A stretch of 44,974 bases of DNA from Dissophora ornata (taxonomy: Eukaryota; Mortierellomycota; Mortierellomycetes; Mortierellales; Mortierellaceae), in NCBI GenBank assembly GCA_025201705.1, contig MU616715.1, positions 5,242 to 50,215 on the forward strand, given 5' to 3'. Both the position numbers and the translations under genes were made by a program. This document shows positions 1 through 11,992 of this stretch, in pieces. The notes beneath the pieces were generated by a model, which did no database searches, was not told where the DNA came from, and worked only from the letters and a program-made list of their open reading frames with translations. The first letter of the stretch is position 1; every line of letters starts with the position of its first letter.

Positions 1-564
1 AAATGAGAGACGGAAGGGTAATATTGGCCCTTCCAAATTAGGGCCGATCTATCGTTGCAACGTCTTTGTACTCGATACCTTTGGCAGTTTGGAAAAAAAA
101 AAAAAAAAAAATCAGAAAAAAAAAAAAAAAAAAAAAAAAAAAGGGATACGCTCGGTACACAGTGCTTAATAAGAACCCGAACTTTACCTTTTGCCACAGA
201 GAGAAAAAAGGGGAAGAGAGTGAGAGAGAGAGAAGATACATGGCTCATGAAAAAAGAGAAGCAAGAACAATTGCTCCATTTTGTCAGCACCCAGTTCATT
301 TTCAGTTTGCACTCACTCTCATTTGCAGCGGTTCATCCACATGCGGAATAAGTCGAATAGGCGAGGTGCTGATGGCTGCAAAAAAAAATGTAATGAAAAC
401 CGCGCAGTCGCGGTAGACCCGATTCTTCTTTTGCTTCATTGACGCCCGTCAACTACCTTTCATCGAGGACGGAGAAAACGTTATAGATTCATTGAAAATA
501 ATTATCCAATGCTATTGATGCGTCATTAGGATGATGGACTTGGGAGAGTTGACATGAAAGACTA
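1..564. other. Gene-poor stretch with A-rich low-complexity tract
   Basis: No gene can be supported here. Two runs of A separated by a short TCAG spacer occupy about 91-142, and a purine-rich GAGAGA tract lies near 218-236. Short open frames across the A tract are lysine/phenylalanine artefacts. The stretch lies downstream of the minus-strand relic that ends at 565 and may include its 3' flank. Confidence 0.5.
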
Positions 565-1360
565 CTACGGGAAATTAAGGTGCAAGGGCGGGAGAAGGAC
601 TGGGGGTTGACATGGCAGTAGGGGTGGAAGGCTGGACGCAACAGTCAAGGGAAGAGGACTGGAAGCGACCGTGGTTGGGACAAAGCTTGGTAACGCGGTG
701 GTGGCCGCTGAACTGGTAACATTAGAAGCGGCAACACCAAGGGGGACGACTGGTGGGTAGGTCTTGTCATACCACTCCAGGAACAGCGCAAAGTCCGATC
801 CTGTGATATTCACGTTGACAAACCATTCTGTCGGGAATGTTGCAGTTGTTTCCAGTGTAGTCAAGTCGATACGCTGCACCTGGAAGTCATTTGTCGAGAC
901 ACATGCATGAGGAGCTATATTAAATCACGCTTTTGAGTCAGCATGAGCACAATTTTCACGCGTTCTGCAGAAAAAAAAACCACTGATGACCTACCTCCAG
1001 TCTTAGAATATGACATTTCAATGCTATTCACCTCCATGTGTTCGCCATTAGTAAACGAGTCGAAGATTGGATCTTCGCAGCTCTGTAAGTTCATGAATCG
1101 TGAAAGGGCCATCCTCGCCGCCCACCAGCAGAAACTGACTCTTTGCTGCCATGGTCGTGATCCTATTTGGCACTCTTGCGCGTGAAGCCATAAGTGACTA
1201 GCCGAGGATGGTTTTCGAGGTCTGGAACTGTGGGCACCAATGCTGAATCGCGTTGAATAATGTGGTCGTCTATGTTGGCGTTCTTAGGAAAGATGTAGGT
1301 GCAGTTGTTTTACAAAGATAATAAACATCGTGGTGGTGGCTGCAGTGGATTCTGTGTTGG
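565..1360 (-). pseudogene. Degenerate coding relic, family not recognised
   Basis: Several protein-like stretches lie in order on the minus strand but in different frames. At about 1290-1168 a frame reads NIDDHIIQRDSALVPTVPDL and continues to a stop after TRKSAK. At 1152 another frame begins MAAKSQFLLVGGEDGPFTIH. At about 1090-1010 a third frame encodes FDSFTNGEHMEVNSIEMSYS. At 879-565 a frame begins QRIDLTTLETTATF and ends in a Ser/Thr/Pro/Val-rich tail. Some joins could be introns: GT..AG boundaries exist near 1008 and 975, and an AG precedes VQRID. The join after TRKSAK and the one near 1100 would need a frameshift or an implausibly short intron of about 43 bp. I read this as a decayed gene, but a real multi-exon gene with non-obvious splicing is possible. 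I do not recognise the product. Confidence 0.35.
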
Positions 1361-1736
1361 TGAATCGGAATCTATAAAACTCGTGGCTATCCTAGTGTAA
1401 TACCTCGCGATTCTACAAGACGTTGTAGGATCAGCAATAGTCCTACACATTATCTGTTACCCAGCAATTGCATTGCAACAAGTACAGTGTGCAGTTGATT
1501 GGATGCTGCGTTGAGATGACGTGAATGCGAGTTGGTAAACGTTATTGGCATACGATGCAATAAAATCGGAGTAATATCAATTCACATTCCTATCCATGAA
1601 GTTGCGGTATGCTTTTTTCCCAACCTCGCCTTCCCGCCAACAAAGCCTTGCTATTGCACAAAAAGAAGCAGGGACATAGGAATGCTGAGTCCACAATCAA
1701 CACCTTACTGGCTCGCTGACATCATTTTGCCTTTGG

Positions 1737-2135
1737 CTAAACTTGCCATTGTACGTCGTCCTGTTCAACAACTGTCTGTCGGGCAGTGATCAAATGTGTA
1801 AGTGGGCAGATATACTGCTTGTGAAAGGACTATTGGAATAGTAAGCAGATTGTAATGCCGCAAATAGGTCCCAGCTGACTTAAACAAGCACTCACAGGAA
1901 TGAAGGTGTGCTCAACTCCATCTTCTTTCGTCATAAAGCTTTGCTCATGTACGACGGCCTCTATGAGCTCATCTAGTTTTAGTTTACTGTTCTGACGGAA
2001 GTGGTGACTACAGATTTAAAGTACTTTTGATGCTGATTGCTGCTACGCACCGAGGTCTGGCAATACTGTCCCTTCAAGGCGTCAGGCATGTGAAGTGAGA
2101 CTTGGTGCATTATATCAACCACTCTTGCATTTTTT
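1737..2135 (-). CDS. Possible C-terminal exons of the helical-repeat protein, out of frame
   Basis: Overlapping and following the TAA at 2112-2110, another minus-strand frame reads GGKNARVVDIMHQVSLHMPD and continues to a canonical donor (TCG|GTGCGT). An acceptor GTCAG| then joins in phase to NSKLKLDELIEAVVHEQSF..., a donor CCT|GTGAGT, an acceptor AATAG| near 1831, and a final exon SFHKQYICPLTHLITARQTV... that ends at TAG 1739-1737. All junctions are phase 0 and canonical, which argues that this is real coding sequence. Either the upstream gene truly continues here after a one-base frameshift near 2135, or a small separate gene starts at the ATG at 2110-2108. I recognise no domain. Confidence 0.4.
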
Positions 2136-5100
2136 CCACCAAAATCGAATTCTCGGACCCGTGCAATCGCCCAAGACCCTCCTGGATAGCCAGTAGATTG
2201 GCCTTTGTCAGCAGTTCTGGCGATATCATCTTCGCGCTCGACATGGCCGCAAATAGCTTCAAGGAGGCTGTTGCAATCCCTGTCTCCGTGCTCTTAATTC
2301 CCAACAGTACAACGTCCATGGCCTCCTGACACGTCCTTTTAGAGGCGGCACACCCTTCCGCGGTGGCAGCTACGCTTGCTCCTGTATAAAGAACCTGGAT
2401 GCAACCCTGTATCAGCAACGAATATCCCTTTGCATTTGTTGTTTCCTCATCTCGGAGGAAGGATGTCACAGCAGTAGCCAGATCAGGGGTGATCAGATCC
2501 ATGAGGATACATGAAATCCCTTTTGATATAATGGGGGCACTACTAGAGTTGGGGGTCGTAGAGGGAGCATTGGCTGATGTGGATGCAAGATTTTGCATAG
2601 CCATGATGAAAACATTGATGAGGCACGCCGCAGTGGTCATATCTGTCTCATTGTGGTCCAAGAGGGGGCGAACGATGGCTCTTGATACATCCCTGAGAAT
2701 ACACAAGAAAAGATCATGTGGAGTGTTTGGGAGTAACGACAGATCAGCATCATTGTGACCAGCAAATGGCATGTCTGTCACAGGATCCTTGGTGCTTTTA
2801 GCGAGCTGCAAAAGGCCACTTGCGGCACCATGACCTATTATTGTACCCTGCTGCAGTCTGGAATAAAACGGGGCTGTGGCCAGTAAGATCTTGGAGAGAA
2901 TGTCAACGACCCCGAGTTGAAGCTTGTAAAGGTCTTGCGCGTATTCTGGAAAGACGGAGGAAGAGGATATCGTTGAGTTCTCCAGTGGGTAATGCTCATA
3001 GTTAAAACCAAGCGTATCAAAATAATCCTACAGACCGATCATTGTTGTTGCAATCGCTGTGATCTCGTAGAGAAAGTCGCTAACGATGCGATATATCCAT
3101 GCAATATCATGCCCATTCTTTTCCAGGGAAGTGGATTGACTACTCCAGTTCCTTATCCAGTCGTAGAGTGCGAATAACCATGACCGGGCGTCCACGAAAT
3201 CCAGATCTTCGACGTGGAAGGGCTTGCAGGAAAATTGTATAGCCATGCCCCTGTAGATTGCCTCAAGGGACGAGTCTGGAAACATGTCATGGCAGATGGT
3301 TTTGGCGAGTGTCTTGACCATACTGAACTCCAGTCGATTGTCGCTTCTATAAGTGAAAATAGAGAGATGATCAATTTGTAATTGCAATGTCAACATCACG
3401 ACAGTAAATATCATGGCTTGCAAGTGCTTACCTTGATCGTAAACTTGCTAGCATCCGTTCTGGTATCGAGTCGATCTGACTGCGCAAATCGGCGGTGCTT
3501 ATTATTTTGTATTCGTCAGCGAATCCACGACTAGAAACAGTCTATTCAACGATAGGATTGTATTCATTATCGTCAGGAGACATCGCCATATCCGGCCAAC
3601 GTTTCTTCATATCATCAGCATATTTCTCTCTGATTTCATACTTTGAGAATTAGTAGCGGCGAAAGCCGGGCGAGCCGGAGGTAGTCAAGTGCTTCATCGC
3701 TCGTTTCCAGAGCATTGTTCAGCATATCCTCTGTTAGCACCCCCTGGCCATCCATGATATTTAAGATGGTCGTTGAGAGGGATGCAATGGCCTCGGGACT
3801 ACTTGCAAGGGAGGGCGCAAAGTTGCTCCAGATGCGGATTAAAAGTGGGTCTGTTGGACATCCATACGTCTTTAAGGTCAAGTAGCCTATGAAATTAGCC
3901 CACATTGGACGGGGAATCGCCTCGCCTAACTTAGCGATGACACGGAACAGACTATTCACCAACGTTTCCCTGTTGTCTTTAAGGATGAGAGCATAGATCA
4001 GCAAAATCACACAGATTAGAAAAAGACCAGTAAATCTATTTGTCGAGATGGCTTACTTGAGCTATTGTTCATATCCTGATTGACCAAATTGCCGGTAGTT
4101 ATTTTTGCCATTGAGAGTAGTTGCTCAGGACTCCTCGCCCTGTTCATCTCTCTTTTGGGAAGGGATCCGATACGGGATGTATCTCTATAACGCGTGTCAA
4201 AAACAGATGCAACGAAGACTTGTGTGAACGATTTGAATCTACTTATTGGTAAAGCGTTGGCCCGAAATACGAAAGCCCCTCACTTACCGAATATATTCAA
4301 TAAAAGACGCAAAACCTTCACCGAGGGACCCGTCCTGCTCTTGGCTGAGCATGCATCTGATTAAGATCGATTCCGCCATGGAACAAACCTCACTCTCAGC
4401 AGCGGTGAGGCGAGGTCCATATTCATGAATGATCTTTTGCGAATCTGAGGTTGTAAAAGGCGTGTGTGGTAAGTTGGACGGAGCTAAAACTACAGAGAGA
4501 AGTTAATCATTGATTGCCTTACCAAGTGAGGCCACAAGCTGGTCAGTGTTAATTTTAGTCTTGAGTTGGTTATCCTGAAGAAGTTGGATCATGGCATTTT
4601 CCAAAGAAATTCTATTTTTTTTGACAATAAAAAGTGAATGAGTCTCACTTCATCGCATTGGCTGATAACTCGACTGTTTCGGAGCTGATCATCACCTGTG
4701 GCCGTCGACGCTTGACGGTACAATCTTGGTGAAGAAGTCCACCGAGAGGAGTGCCTTCACAACTCGGATTGCATTCAATGTTGTGGTGGTGTACACTATA
4801 TTGCTTGGCGCCAGGCTATACCCTTGGTCAGATTGTAGGATTCTATCAAGTAGCTCTGGTACAAGGATTTCTGGATAAAACACGGTGTATCGCGCCAACA
4901 TGTCTGCGCAGCCTGGGGTGACATCGGTTGGCGTGTCCAAAATCGAAAGCAACTGTGGTTTCATGCGAGCAAGATCCTGTTCGCACAGGGTTGGCCCCAG
5001 AATCTCCTGCAGAAGCGCGACGTTCTTGCCAACTGATATATTCTCTGCGATCTACCAGCACAAATTGGAGGTATGTCAGAAACCTCCGCTTAATTGTAGT

Positions 5101-7202
5101 CGCTGATACCACGAGGAAATAAACTCCTTACCACAGTGTTAGAAAGCAGAAGCAACCGTGCTTTGACTTGTTCGAAAACTTGGGGGGTTTGACCATTTAA
5201 TGTGGGTGGGATATAGAATCCGCACAGAATGCTTGTGGCAAGCAATCCCAGATAAGGCGGGATACTCGGCTGTAGTCACAGCCATAGTTATAGTTATAGT
5301 TATAGAACGGGCGCTTTTGTTAGAAGTGGTCCGAGTTATAGGGGCTAGTGATCACGACCTCAAGTTGCATATTCCTACCATCTCGATGTATTTTAGTATT
5401 TCATCTGTCATGGACAAGGCTGCGGCCTTCTGGCCAAATACAGATGAAATAATTTCCCAGTTTTGCGCAAAGGACTTCAAGACCTCGTGGGAAGGTAAGC
5501 CGTTATTGCTAGCATAGCCACTGTTGAACCGTGATACGAGGTCCAGCGTATCTTTTAACCCCGCTGAGAATATCGCATTTCTCGGTAGTTCCCACTATTA
5601 CAACCATCATAAGTGTTAATGATCACCAATTGTGCAGTCATACTTATGATTCACGCCTACAAGTGCCAAAACTCACAGATTGGTATTCAGTGAAGATCTT
5701 TTGAATGCTCAACATGCTCTGCACAAAAGACCATCTATGTGTGTCCCATGTCAGTGGCATCTCCTTCTCCTGAGAAACGACTTCGGACACCAATGGTGCT
5801 TTGCAGGCGGTATCTGCATCTTGTATCTCCCGCAAGGCCAATTCTGCTAAAACCTTGGATATCTTCACTGACAGATCCACTCCAAGGCCAGTAAGGCGTG
5901 TCATGGATCGACTACCGTCTGCATTAACACAGCTGAGAGTGTACGTAGAGCGATTAGAAAAGGCTTACGCTGCTAATCATTGAATTGTCCGGAGGCACTA
6001 GAAATACTCACGCATCACCAAGGACGACAACAGACAACTGAGAGATCCATCTTGAGAGAGTCTGTCCATCCAGTAACGATACATTTTTGCTGACTGTAAA
6101 AAAAAGAAAAAAAAATATTAGAACATTCGATCATGATATCAGCGTTTAGTCACCACCGACTTGTTGTCTCTATACCAGAGTCTGCTCCTGTAGATTGGAT
6201 TGTTGACTCGGCGATGATTAAGGTTGACTTTGTATTACTGCGTTTAGTTGATGATCGGAGGCTGTCCCAGGTGTGAAGAGCATGCTCAATTGCCAATAAT
6301 ACTGCCAGCTTCCGCTTCTTGTCACTCCCTTGCGCTAGATCCTCACTTAAAGCCCGCGCCATAAGTGCTCGATGAGGGTATTCCAGTATAAGCCAGTCCA
6401 ATAGCAGAAATGTAATTTTCTTCCGACTGTTGTCCGACTTCTTCAAAATCTATTACAGTCGAGATTCCTCCATAAGCTGGCAGTTCGAGCAATTGTCATG
6501 GATAGATAGTATTAACCGAAGAGTTACTACTGACCTTGTCTAGCAAAGGCCTGTAAACTTCATGCATCCTCGACAACGAAAGTTCACCTTGGATTCCGTC
6601 CTCTGTTTCTTCCACGTACGAGATGAAAGTCCGTAAAGACGCAGAAATTACACCTATGTCCAGTCATCAGATATTCTCCATAAGATTGGTGTACGCATTT
6701 GGCTGCCAAGTTCCCTTTAGATGACATCGGCGCAGACAGCAGATGTGCTGCTCACGTACTTTCCCCTTCCAAGTTTGCTATGGCTTTTCGAAGCGCTGAA
6801 CGACTGGCTTGCAAAAGGATTAAAAACGCGTGACCAAGACTTTGCTTTCCGCTGACATGCATTGCTTTGGGCACTGTCTCATCGGTTGTGTAGTTGTCCA
6901 CCCCCCATTCCCGGGTGGCTTTAGTACCCAACTCCAAGGTCAAGTCAGGCTTGGAGAAATGCAGCTCGGCCATGTCTCTTTCGATTTGTGATGTAAAGCA
7001 AAGTGCAAAGAGAGGTTTGTGACTCGATTTCCTTTTTATTGAGTATTGTGAATGAACTTGCCAGGATTTGTACCTGGATTTCATCAAGTTTCATGTGCAA
7101 GCTGTTTCTCCGGTGTGTGCTGCTATTCTGTGCAGAAAACATTTCTAGAACGCCTGCCATGACCTCCTGTGTGTGCACAGCAGGAGGAAAGGCTGAGACC
7201 AT
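2110..7202 (-). CDS. Large helical-repeat (ARM/HEAT-like) protein, unidentified
   Basis: A multi-exon minus-strand gene. The first exon is well defined: ATG at 7202-7200, 43 codons (MVSAFPPAVHTQEVMAGVLE...), donor GTAC at 7073. Further coding blocks lie at about 7050-6760, 6655-6535, 6446-6150, 6105-6010, 5904-5690, 4964-4692, 4010-3640, 3423-3170 and 3000-2110. Each is rich in Leu/Ala/Ile in amphipathic helix patterns (for example SDEALDYLRLARLSPLLILK near 3700-3640). I see no catalytic motif, signal peptide or membrane segment. The length (probably over 1,000 residues) and composition suggest an alpha-solenoid scaffold, but I cannot assign a family, and several splice sites are uncertain. 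The start lies only 118 bp beyond the DRS1 stop, so the promoter must be short or overlap the DRS1 3' UTR. The frame closes with TAA at 2112-2110, but coding-like sequence resumes in another frame (see the next entry). It could also be two adjacent genes. Confidence 0.6.
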
Positions 7203-7320
7203 GATGAAATGAAATGCAAGTTGTTTTATTTTTATTTTTTTTCCTGTTCTATGAGAATGCAAAAGTGGAGGTTGTTGTTGTTGTTGTTGTGTATATAGCT
7301 TTGGAATAGGATATTTTCAC
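7203..7320. repeat. (GTT)n microsatellite in short intergenic spacer
   Basis: The 118-bp spacer between the DRS1 stop (7321) and the start of the next minus-strand gene (7202) holds about six GTT units at 7272-7290, plus a T-rich tract near 7227-7240. The spacer must contain both the DRS1 3' end and the promoter of the downstream gene. Confidence 0.7.
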
Positions 7321-10300
7321 TTAACGTCTCTTGTACTTCTTTGAACTCTTGAACGCCTTGTTGCCGCGCAACTTGCCCAATTTACCGCCACGGTCCTTCT
7401 TCTCATCCTTCTTATTTCCAAACTTGCCCCCTGGTCCAGATGATCCTCCCAACTTCTTGGCAGCAGCAACACCTTGTTTCGAAGCATCTGCCAGATCGCG
7501 ACTGAAATCAACATCCTTCTTCTTCTTCTTCTTCTTTTGTTGGTCCTGAGGCTTTGTGGACTTCTCAGGTGCGAGTTTGGGCATCTTGATTGGTTTCAGG
7601 GCCTTCTTGGCGGATTTGATGGCCTTGGAATGAGAGCTGATATCTTGATGATCCTCCTCTGTGAGCTGGAGACGTCTTCTCTTGGCTCGGGACATACCGG
7701 CGAACCGGTCGCGTTTGGGCGCATCGGGATCCGCGGCCTTGCGCTTCTTGGGATCGTTCAGTGCCGCTTTGCCCGCATCTAAAAGGGAATAAAAAAATGG
7801 GTGTTTAGTCTTGGATGTCCAACCCAATGCAATAGGGACTGTTGGCTAGTGCAAGAAATCAACACTCCTTTTTACCTGCAGCCAGCTTCTTCTCGTCAGA
7901 AGATTGGAACCAGGTCTTGGCAGGTCTGCTGTAGATCTCATCCTCATGCTTCAGCAAGTTCTGACTCTTCCTCATCTCCATCTCTGCCTGACGCATCGCC
8001 TTATCCTCCTTCTCCTCGTGCATAATCTCCTTCACGCTCTCCGTCAATCCCTCAACTCTTTCCCTATAACGCGTGATCACATCCTGAGGGATCACACGAT
8101 GCTTCACCGTCTTCTTGTCCGCATTCTTGATCGCCATCTTCAACAGCTTGCGATCGTGCTCTCCGGCCAGAGTCACAGAACGACCGTTTCGTCCAGCACG
8201 AGCTGTACGACCGACACGATGTTGGTAAATAGCATAGTTCTGAGGCATGTTGAAGTTGATGACGGTATCGATGCCCTTGATATCCAGACCACGGGATGCC
8301 AAATCTGTCGCCAATAAGAAATCAACTCGCTCATCCCTAAACTCCTCCAACGACGCCAGACGTTGTTCCTGTGTCAGGTTACCGTGCAGCTCTGCCGAAC
8401 GCAATCCCATCAGTCCGAAAATGATCTTCATCTGATGTGCTGCTGCCTTGGATCTGAAAAAGACGATCACCCGACGCTTAAAAGTCCTGGAGCAAAGCGC
8501 CAACAGAATGGCAGGACGGTCCTCCTCGCGATGTTGACGGATACGAACAAACTCCTGGATGAGGCGAGCCGCTGTGGCGTTGCTGGCATCGATTTGGAGT
8601 CGGACGGGGCGGTTGAGGGACATGCGAATGAGCTCATCGACATTGTCGGTCATGGTGGCCGAGAAGAGCATTGTTTGACGGTTCTGGGGGCAGGCCTTGA
8701 CGATCTCAGTCAACTCTGCAGAGAATCCGTCCTCGAGCATACGATCAGCTTCGTCCATGATGAGAATATCGATGTGGTCCAGCGTGAAGGAGCGAGAGTT
8801 GAGAATGTGATCGATCAAACGACCAGGGGTGGCGATTAACACGTCGGGACGCGTGCGAAGCTGCAACTCCTGAGCACTGCGCGACAGACCACCTAAATAT
8901 CCACGGTAATTTTGAAAAGAGAGGCAAGTCAATAAACGGAACTCTTATGTAACAACAAAATATGGTATGGCTACCAGCCTAGCTTCATTCGTTTTGATAG
9001 CAAATCCTTACCAACGCAGAGTCCAAAGGTGATGTCAGTAAAACTGGCGAGTTTTTGGGCGACACTGTGACACTGGATAGCCAACTCACGAGTTGGGCAA
9101 AGAATCAAAACACGCGAAGTCGCCGTCTGTCTGGATCTGTACAACAGACGCTCCAGAATTGGGACCACAAAGGCAGCGGTCTTTCCTGAACCAGTAACAG
9201 CACCACCACAAATATCCTTGCCCATCAATGCGACAGGTATAGTCCTTGCCTGAATTTGAGTTGGCTGAACAAATCCAACTTGCGCCAAACCCTTCAGGAT
9301 AGGACGCGAAAGGTTCATGGTTGCAAAGGTCTCGGCAACATCCACAGGTGTGTCTGACTCAGGGGCGAAGTATGCTTTCTTGCGCTACAATGGATCAATG
9401 CCAAAAGAGATACAATGATGAGCATTCTTCCAAAAAAAAAATCTGCTTTTGGGCGTATGGCAGTAGACGTGATTGCATGCGGTCACTAACCTCCCTCTGG
9501 AACTCTGATTCCTGTTCTTCTTCTTCGCTATCACTCTCTTCCTCTTCTTCCTCCTCACTTGACTCTGATCCTTCTTCCTCCTCGCTTCCTGACTCTTCTT
9601 CACTTTCATCCTCGAGCTCAGCTTCTTCGGCCTCCTGATCTTCCAGTCCAGCGTCTTCATCGCGACCAGCGCCGAAACCTTCTTCTTCATCATCGTCCTC
9701 GTCTAATTTGATGGCTTCCATGCCATTATCTTCTTCGTCTTCCTCATCAGAATCGAGCGCTTCTTGGAATTCTATGTAGGCGCGAAAAAAAGTGAATTGT
9801 AGAGACATCAAAGTAGAACGAAAGCAAGTTAGAGGAAATTTAAAGAAGTTTTCCTTCTATAACGTATTGTATGTATTTCAGTCAGATCCCTTACCACTCT
9901 CATCGTCCTCGTTGACCTCCTTTTCTTCTTCGACAGGTTCAACGACCTTTCCTGAATTCTTGGCCTTGACCTGTGCACGCTTCCTTGCAATGATATCGTC
10001 CAAGCTCAAACCAGGCTGCATCTATAGTTCCCAGATCAATTGAAGATCGTATGTACATTGGTAAGTGCCGATCCCATACAATTTCAATTCTACAACCCAA
10101 CTATCTGAGGAAGAAGGAGTTAGCGAGAAAGGCTGCAATCGGTACCTCGTCTTGCGCACGAAGGGCAGCTCGGGCAGCAGTAAAGTCCCAATCGTGATGT
10201 GCGCCCATGTGTCCGCCTCCTTCAGCATCGAACGAGAAGGTGGGGTCAAGATCTCCAGTGTCCTTGGTGAACTGGTTGCTTTTCTTCTTGTTCTTTTTAG

Positions 10301-10406
10301 CTTTCTTCTTTTGGGTAACGACCTCTTCCTCGTCGACCTCTTCCTCGTCCAGGAAAGGCACCGACTCGTCGTCGTCGTCGATAGTCATAACAAAGTCGCT
10401 TGACAT
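7321..10406 (-). CDS. DRS1: ATP-dependent DEAD-box RNA helicase Drs1/DDX27
   Basis: Nucleolar RNA helicase needed for processing of the large-subunit pre-rRNA. Six exons join in phase: 10406-10146, 10021-9895, 9771-9491, 9384-9012, 8892-7876 and 7778-7321, giving 838 residues, close to yeast Drs1 and human DDX27. The N-terminal 220 residues are highly acidic, with Ser/Glu runs. The helicase core follows: Q-motif region (about 243-266, PTQIQ), Walker A AVTGSGKT (285-292), PTRELA, TPGRL (369-373), DEAD (394-397), SAT (425-427), and in the second RecA lobe the arginine-finger motif [11 protein letters not shown] (572-582). The C-terminus is Lys-rich with a run of lysines, consistent with nucleolar targeting. 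Every key residue is present and no frame is broken. MoaC lies upstream on the same strand, 282 bp away, with no obvious functional link. Confidence 0.96.
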
Positions 10407-10687
10407 TTTTTAATATATACGTATTATGGCAAAGAGAGGGAGGGAGGGAGGTGGGGAATGAAAGATAGAGAGGGGTGAAGAATGAGACTGAGGACTGTGA
10501 TGTAAGGTGATTGTGAATGTGAATGCACGCTTCCAACAGAAGTGAGTGTTCCTTTTTTTCTTTTTTCTTTTTTTTTCGCTTGTTTATTTTTTAAATATGC
10601 GACTTGCTATTTTGTCAATACATATTAAGGGTTCTCGACGGACACAGTCCTCTCCCAGTTCTTAATTATCGGTCGGACCCGAAAACC

Positions 10688-11650
10688 CTAGATGCCGTTG
10701 GTCTGGCGCTCGGCGCCTTTCTGCTGATGCTTATATACCCCGCTCTTGCCCCCAGTCTTCTCCATGACCTTAATTTCGCCAATGACCATATCTTTCCCTA
10801 CAGCCTTGCACATATCAAATACCGTCAGTGCCGCAACCGTAGCACCCGTCAGTGCTTCCATCTCCACGCCTGTGTTGCCCATACAGGCGACCTTGCTCTC
10901 GATCTCAACCTTTCCTCCTCTCAGCGCCGTGTGGTTCTGTTGGTCCTGGTTTTGGTCCTGATCCTCCACAAGCTTCAACTCGACCGAGATATGTGTCAAC
11001 AACAAGGGGTGACAGAGCGGGATCAAGTTCGAGGTCTGCTTCGCGGCCTGGATACCCGCGATCTGGGCAACTGTCAGGACGTCTCCCTTTTTATGAGCGT
11101 TGCGCTTCAACAAATCAAAAGCTATTCCTGGTAGCCAAATTGAAGACACTGCGAGCGCAGTTCTGTGCGTGGAGGGTTTGTCGGTGACAGAGACCATGGA
11201 GGCCTTGCCGGTCTTGGGATCGGTATGTGTCAACTCTGGTTGACTGTCTTCTTTGCCGTCGGATTTTGAGGACGAAAAGGAGGTTGGTGATGCTGAGTGA
11301 AATTGGCAGACCGGATATGATGGCGATGATAACGGCGTTGTCCAATTGCTACGCGTAATCTTTGGAGACGATGGTATTGTTACTAGAAGTGATCTCCGTT
11401 TGCTTGAAGACCATTGGCTACTATTGCTCTTTCGCTGTTCGGCTAAAAAAGTCGCACTCTGTCTTTTGAAAAAGCATACAACTACATATAAAACACAGCT
11501 ACTGGTCCCACGCAGGCGATGGAAAAAGAGCCTCGCGAGTATGAACTAGATGGTTTCGCCTACCTTTGTTGCTGATGCAGGGAACTGTCTGATTGCAGTA
11601 CTCAGCGCCACCAATGGCCGCGTCCTGATCAGTTTGCAAAGTGAGGCCAT
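10688..11650 (-). CDS. moaC: Cyclic pyranopterin monophosphate synthase (MoaC), mitochondrial
   Basis: Second step of molybdenum-cofactor synthesis: converts the 3',8-cyclo-GTP made by MoaA into cyclic pyranopterin monophosphate. Two exons: 11650-11564 (29 codons) and 11359-10688, joined in phase 0, 252 residues. The first 60 residues are Arg/Ser/Leu-rich and lack acidic residues (MASLCKLIRTRPLVALSTAI), a typical mitochondrial presequence. The MoaC domain starts at LTHTDPKTG (72-80) and has LIPLCHP (141-147), GVEMEALTGATVAALTVFDM (193-212) and KTGGKSG (230-236), so the active site looks complete. An insert rich in Asp/Gln/Asn (160-171) interrupts the domain. In animals and Aspergillus MoaC is fused behind MoaA (MOCS1, cnxABC). 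No MoaA sequence precedes it here, and the next gene upstream is RAV1, so this copy is a stand-alone protein. Confidence 0.92.
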
Positions 11651-11992
11651 GGGCGGTTTGGACGTGTATTGTGGCGTTAACAAGTTCCTGAGCGAGCAGC
11701 GAGGGCAAGTTTGTGCTGTAATGGGGCGAAGGAATGAGTCAAGGAGCAGCGCTACTGGAGAGTGATCCCTGCCTCATTCAACAGCTTGACCCAGAACGCC
11801 TGTGACACCTTTACTTTACCCTTGTAATTTGAGTTTCTCGCAACTCCTTCCTGGGGCACTGCATAATGATTATCTGGCTGCCCCGCATTTTTCTTACTTT
11901 CTGCAGCTTCTCAAGAGTGCTTACTTGCGATATGATACAGTCTAATAAGCCTTTTATTGCAATCAACAGCAGGCAGCTGGCTACAGTGGTCT

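Noticed and set aside
91..142. Poly-A tract as evidence of a retrotransposon 3' end
   Set aside because: No target duplication, no upstream reverse-transcriptase sequence, and the tract is interrupted; it is treated as low complexity.
8363..8839. Plus-strand open frame antisense to DRS1
   Set aside because: It lies wholly within the conserved helicase exon on the other strand and has no recognisable product.
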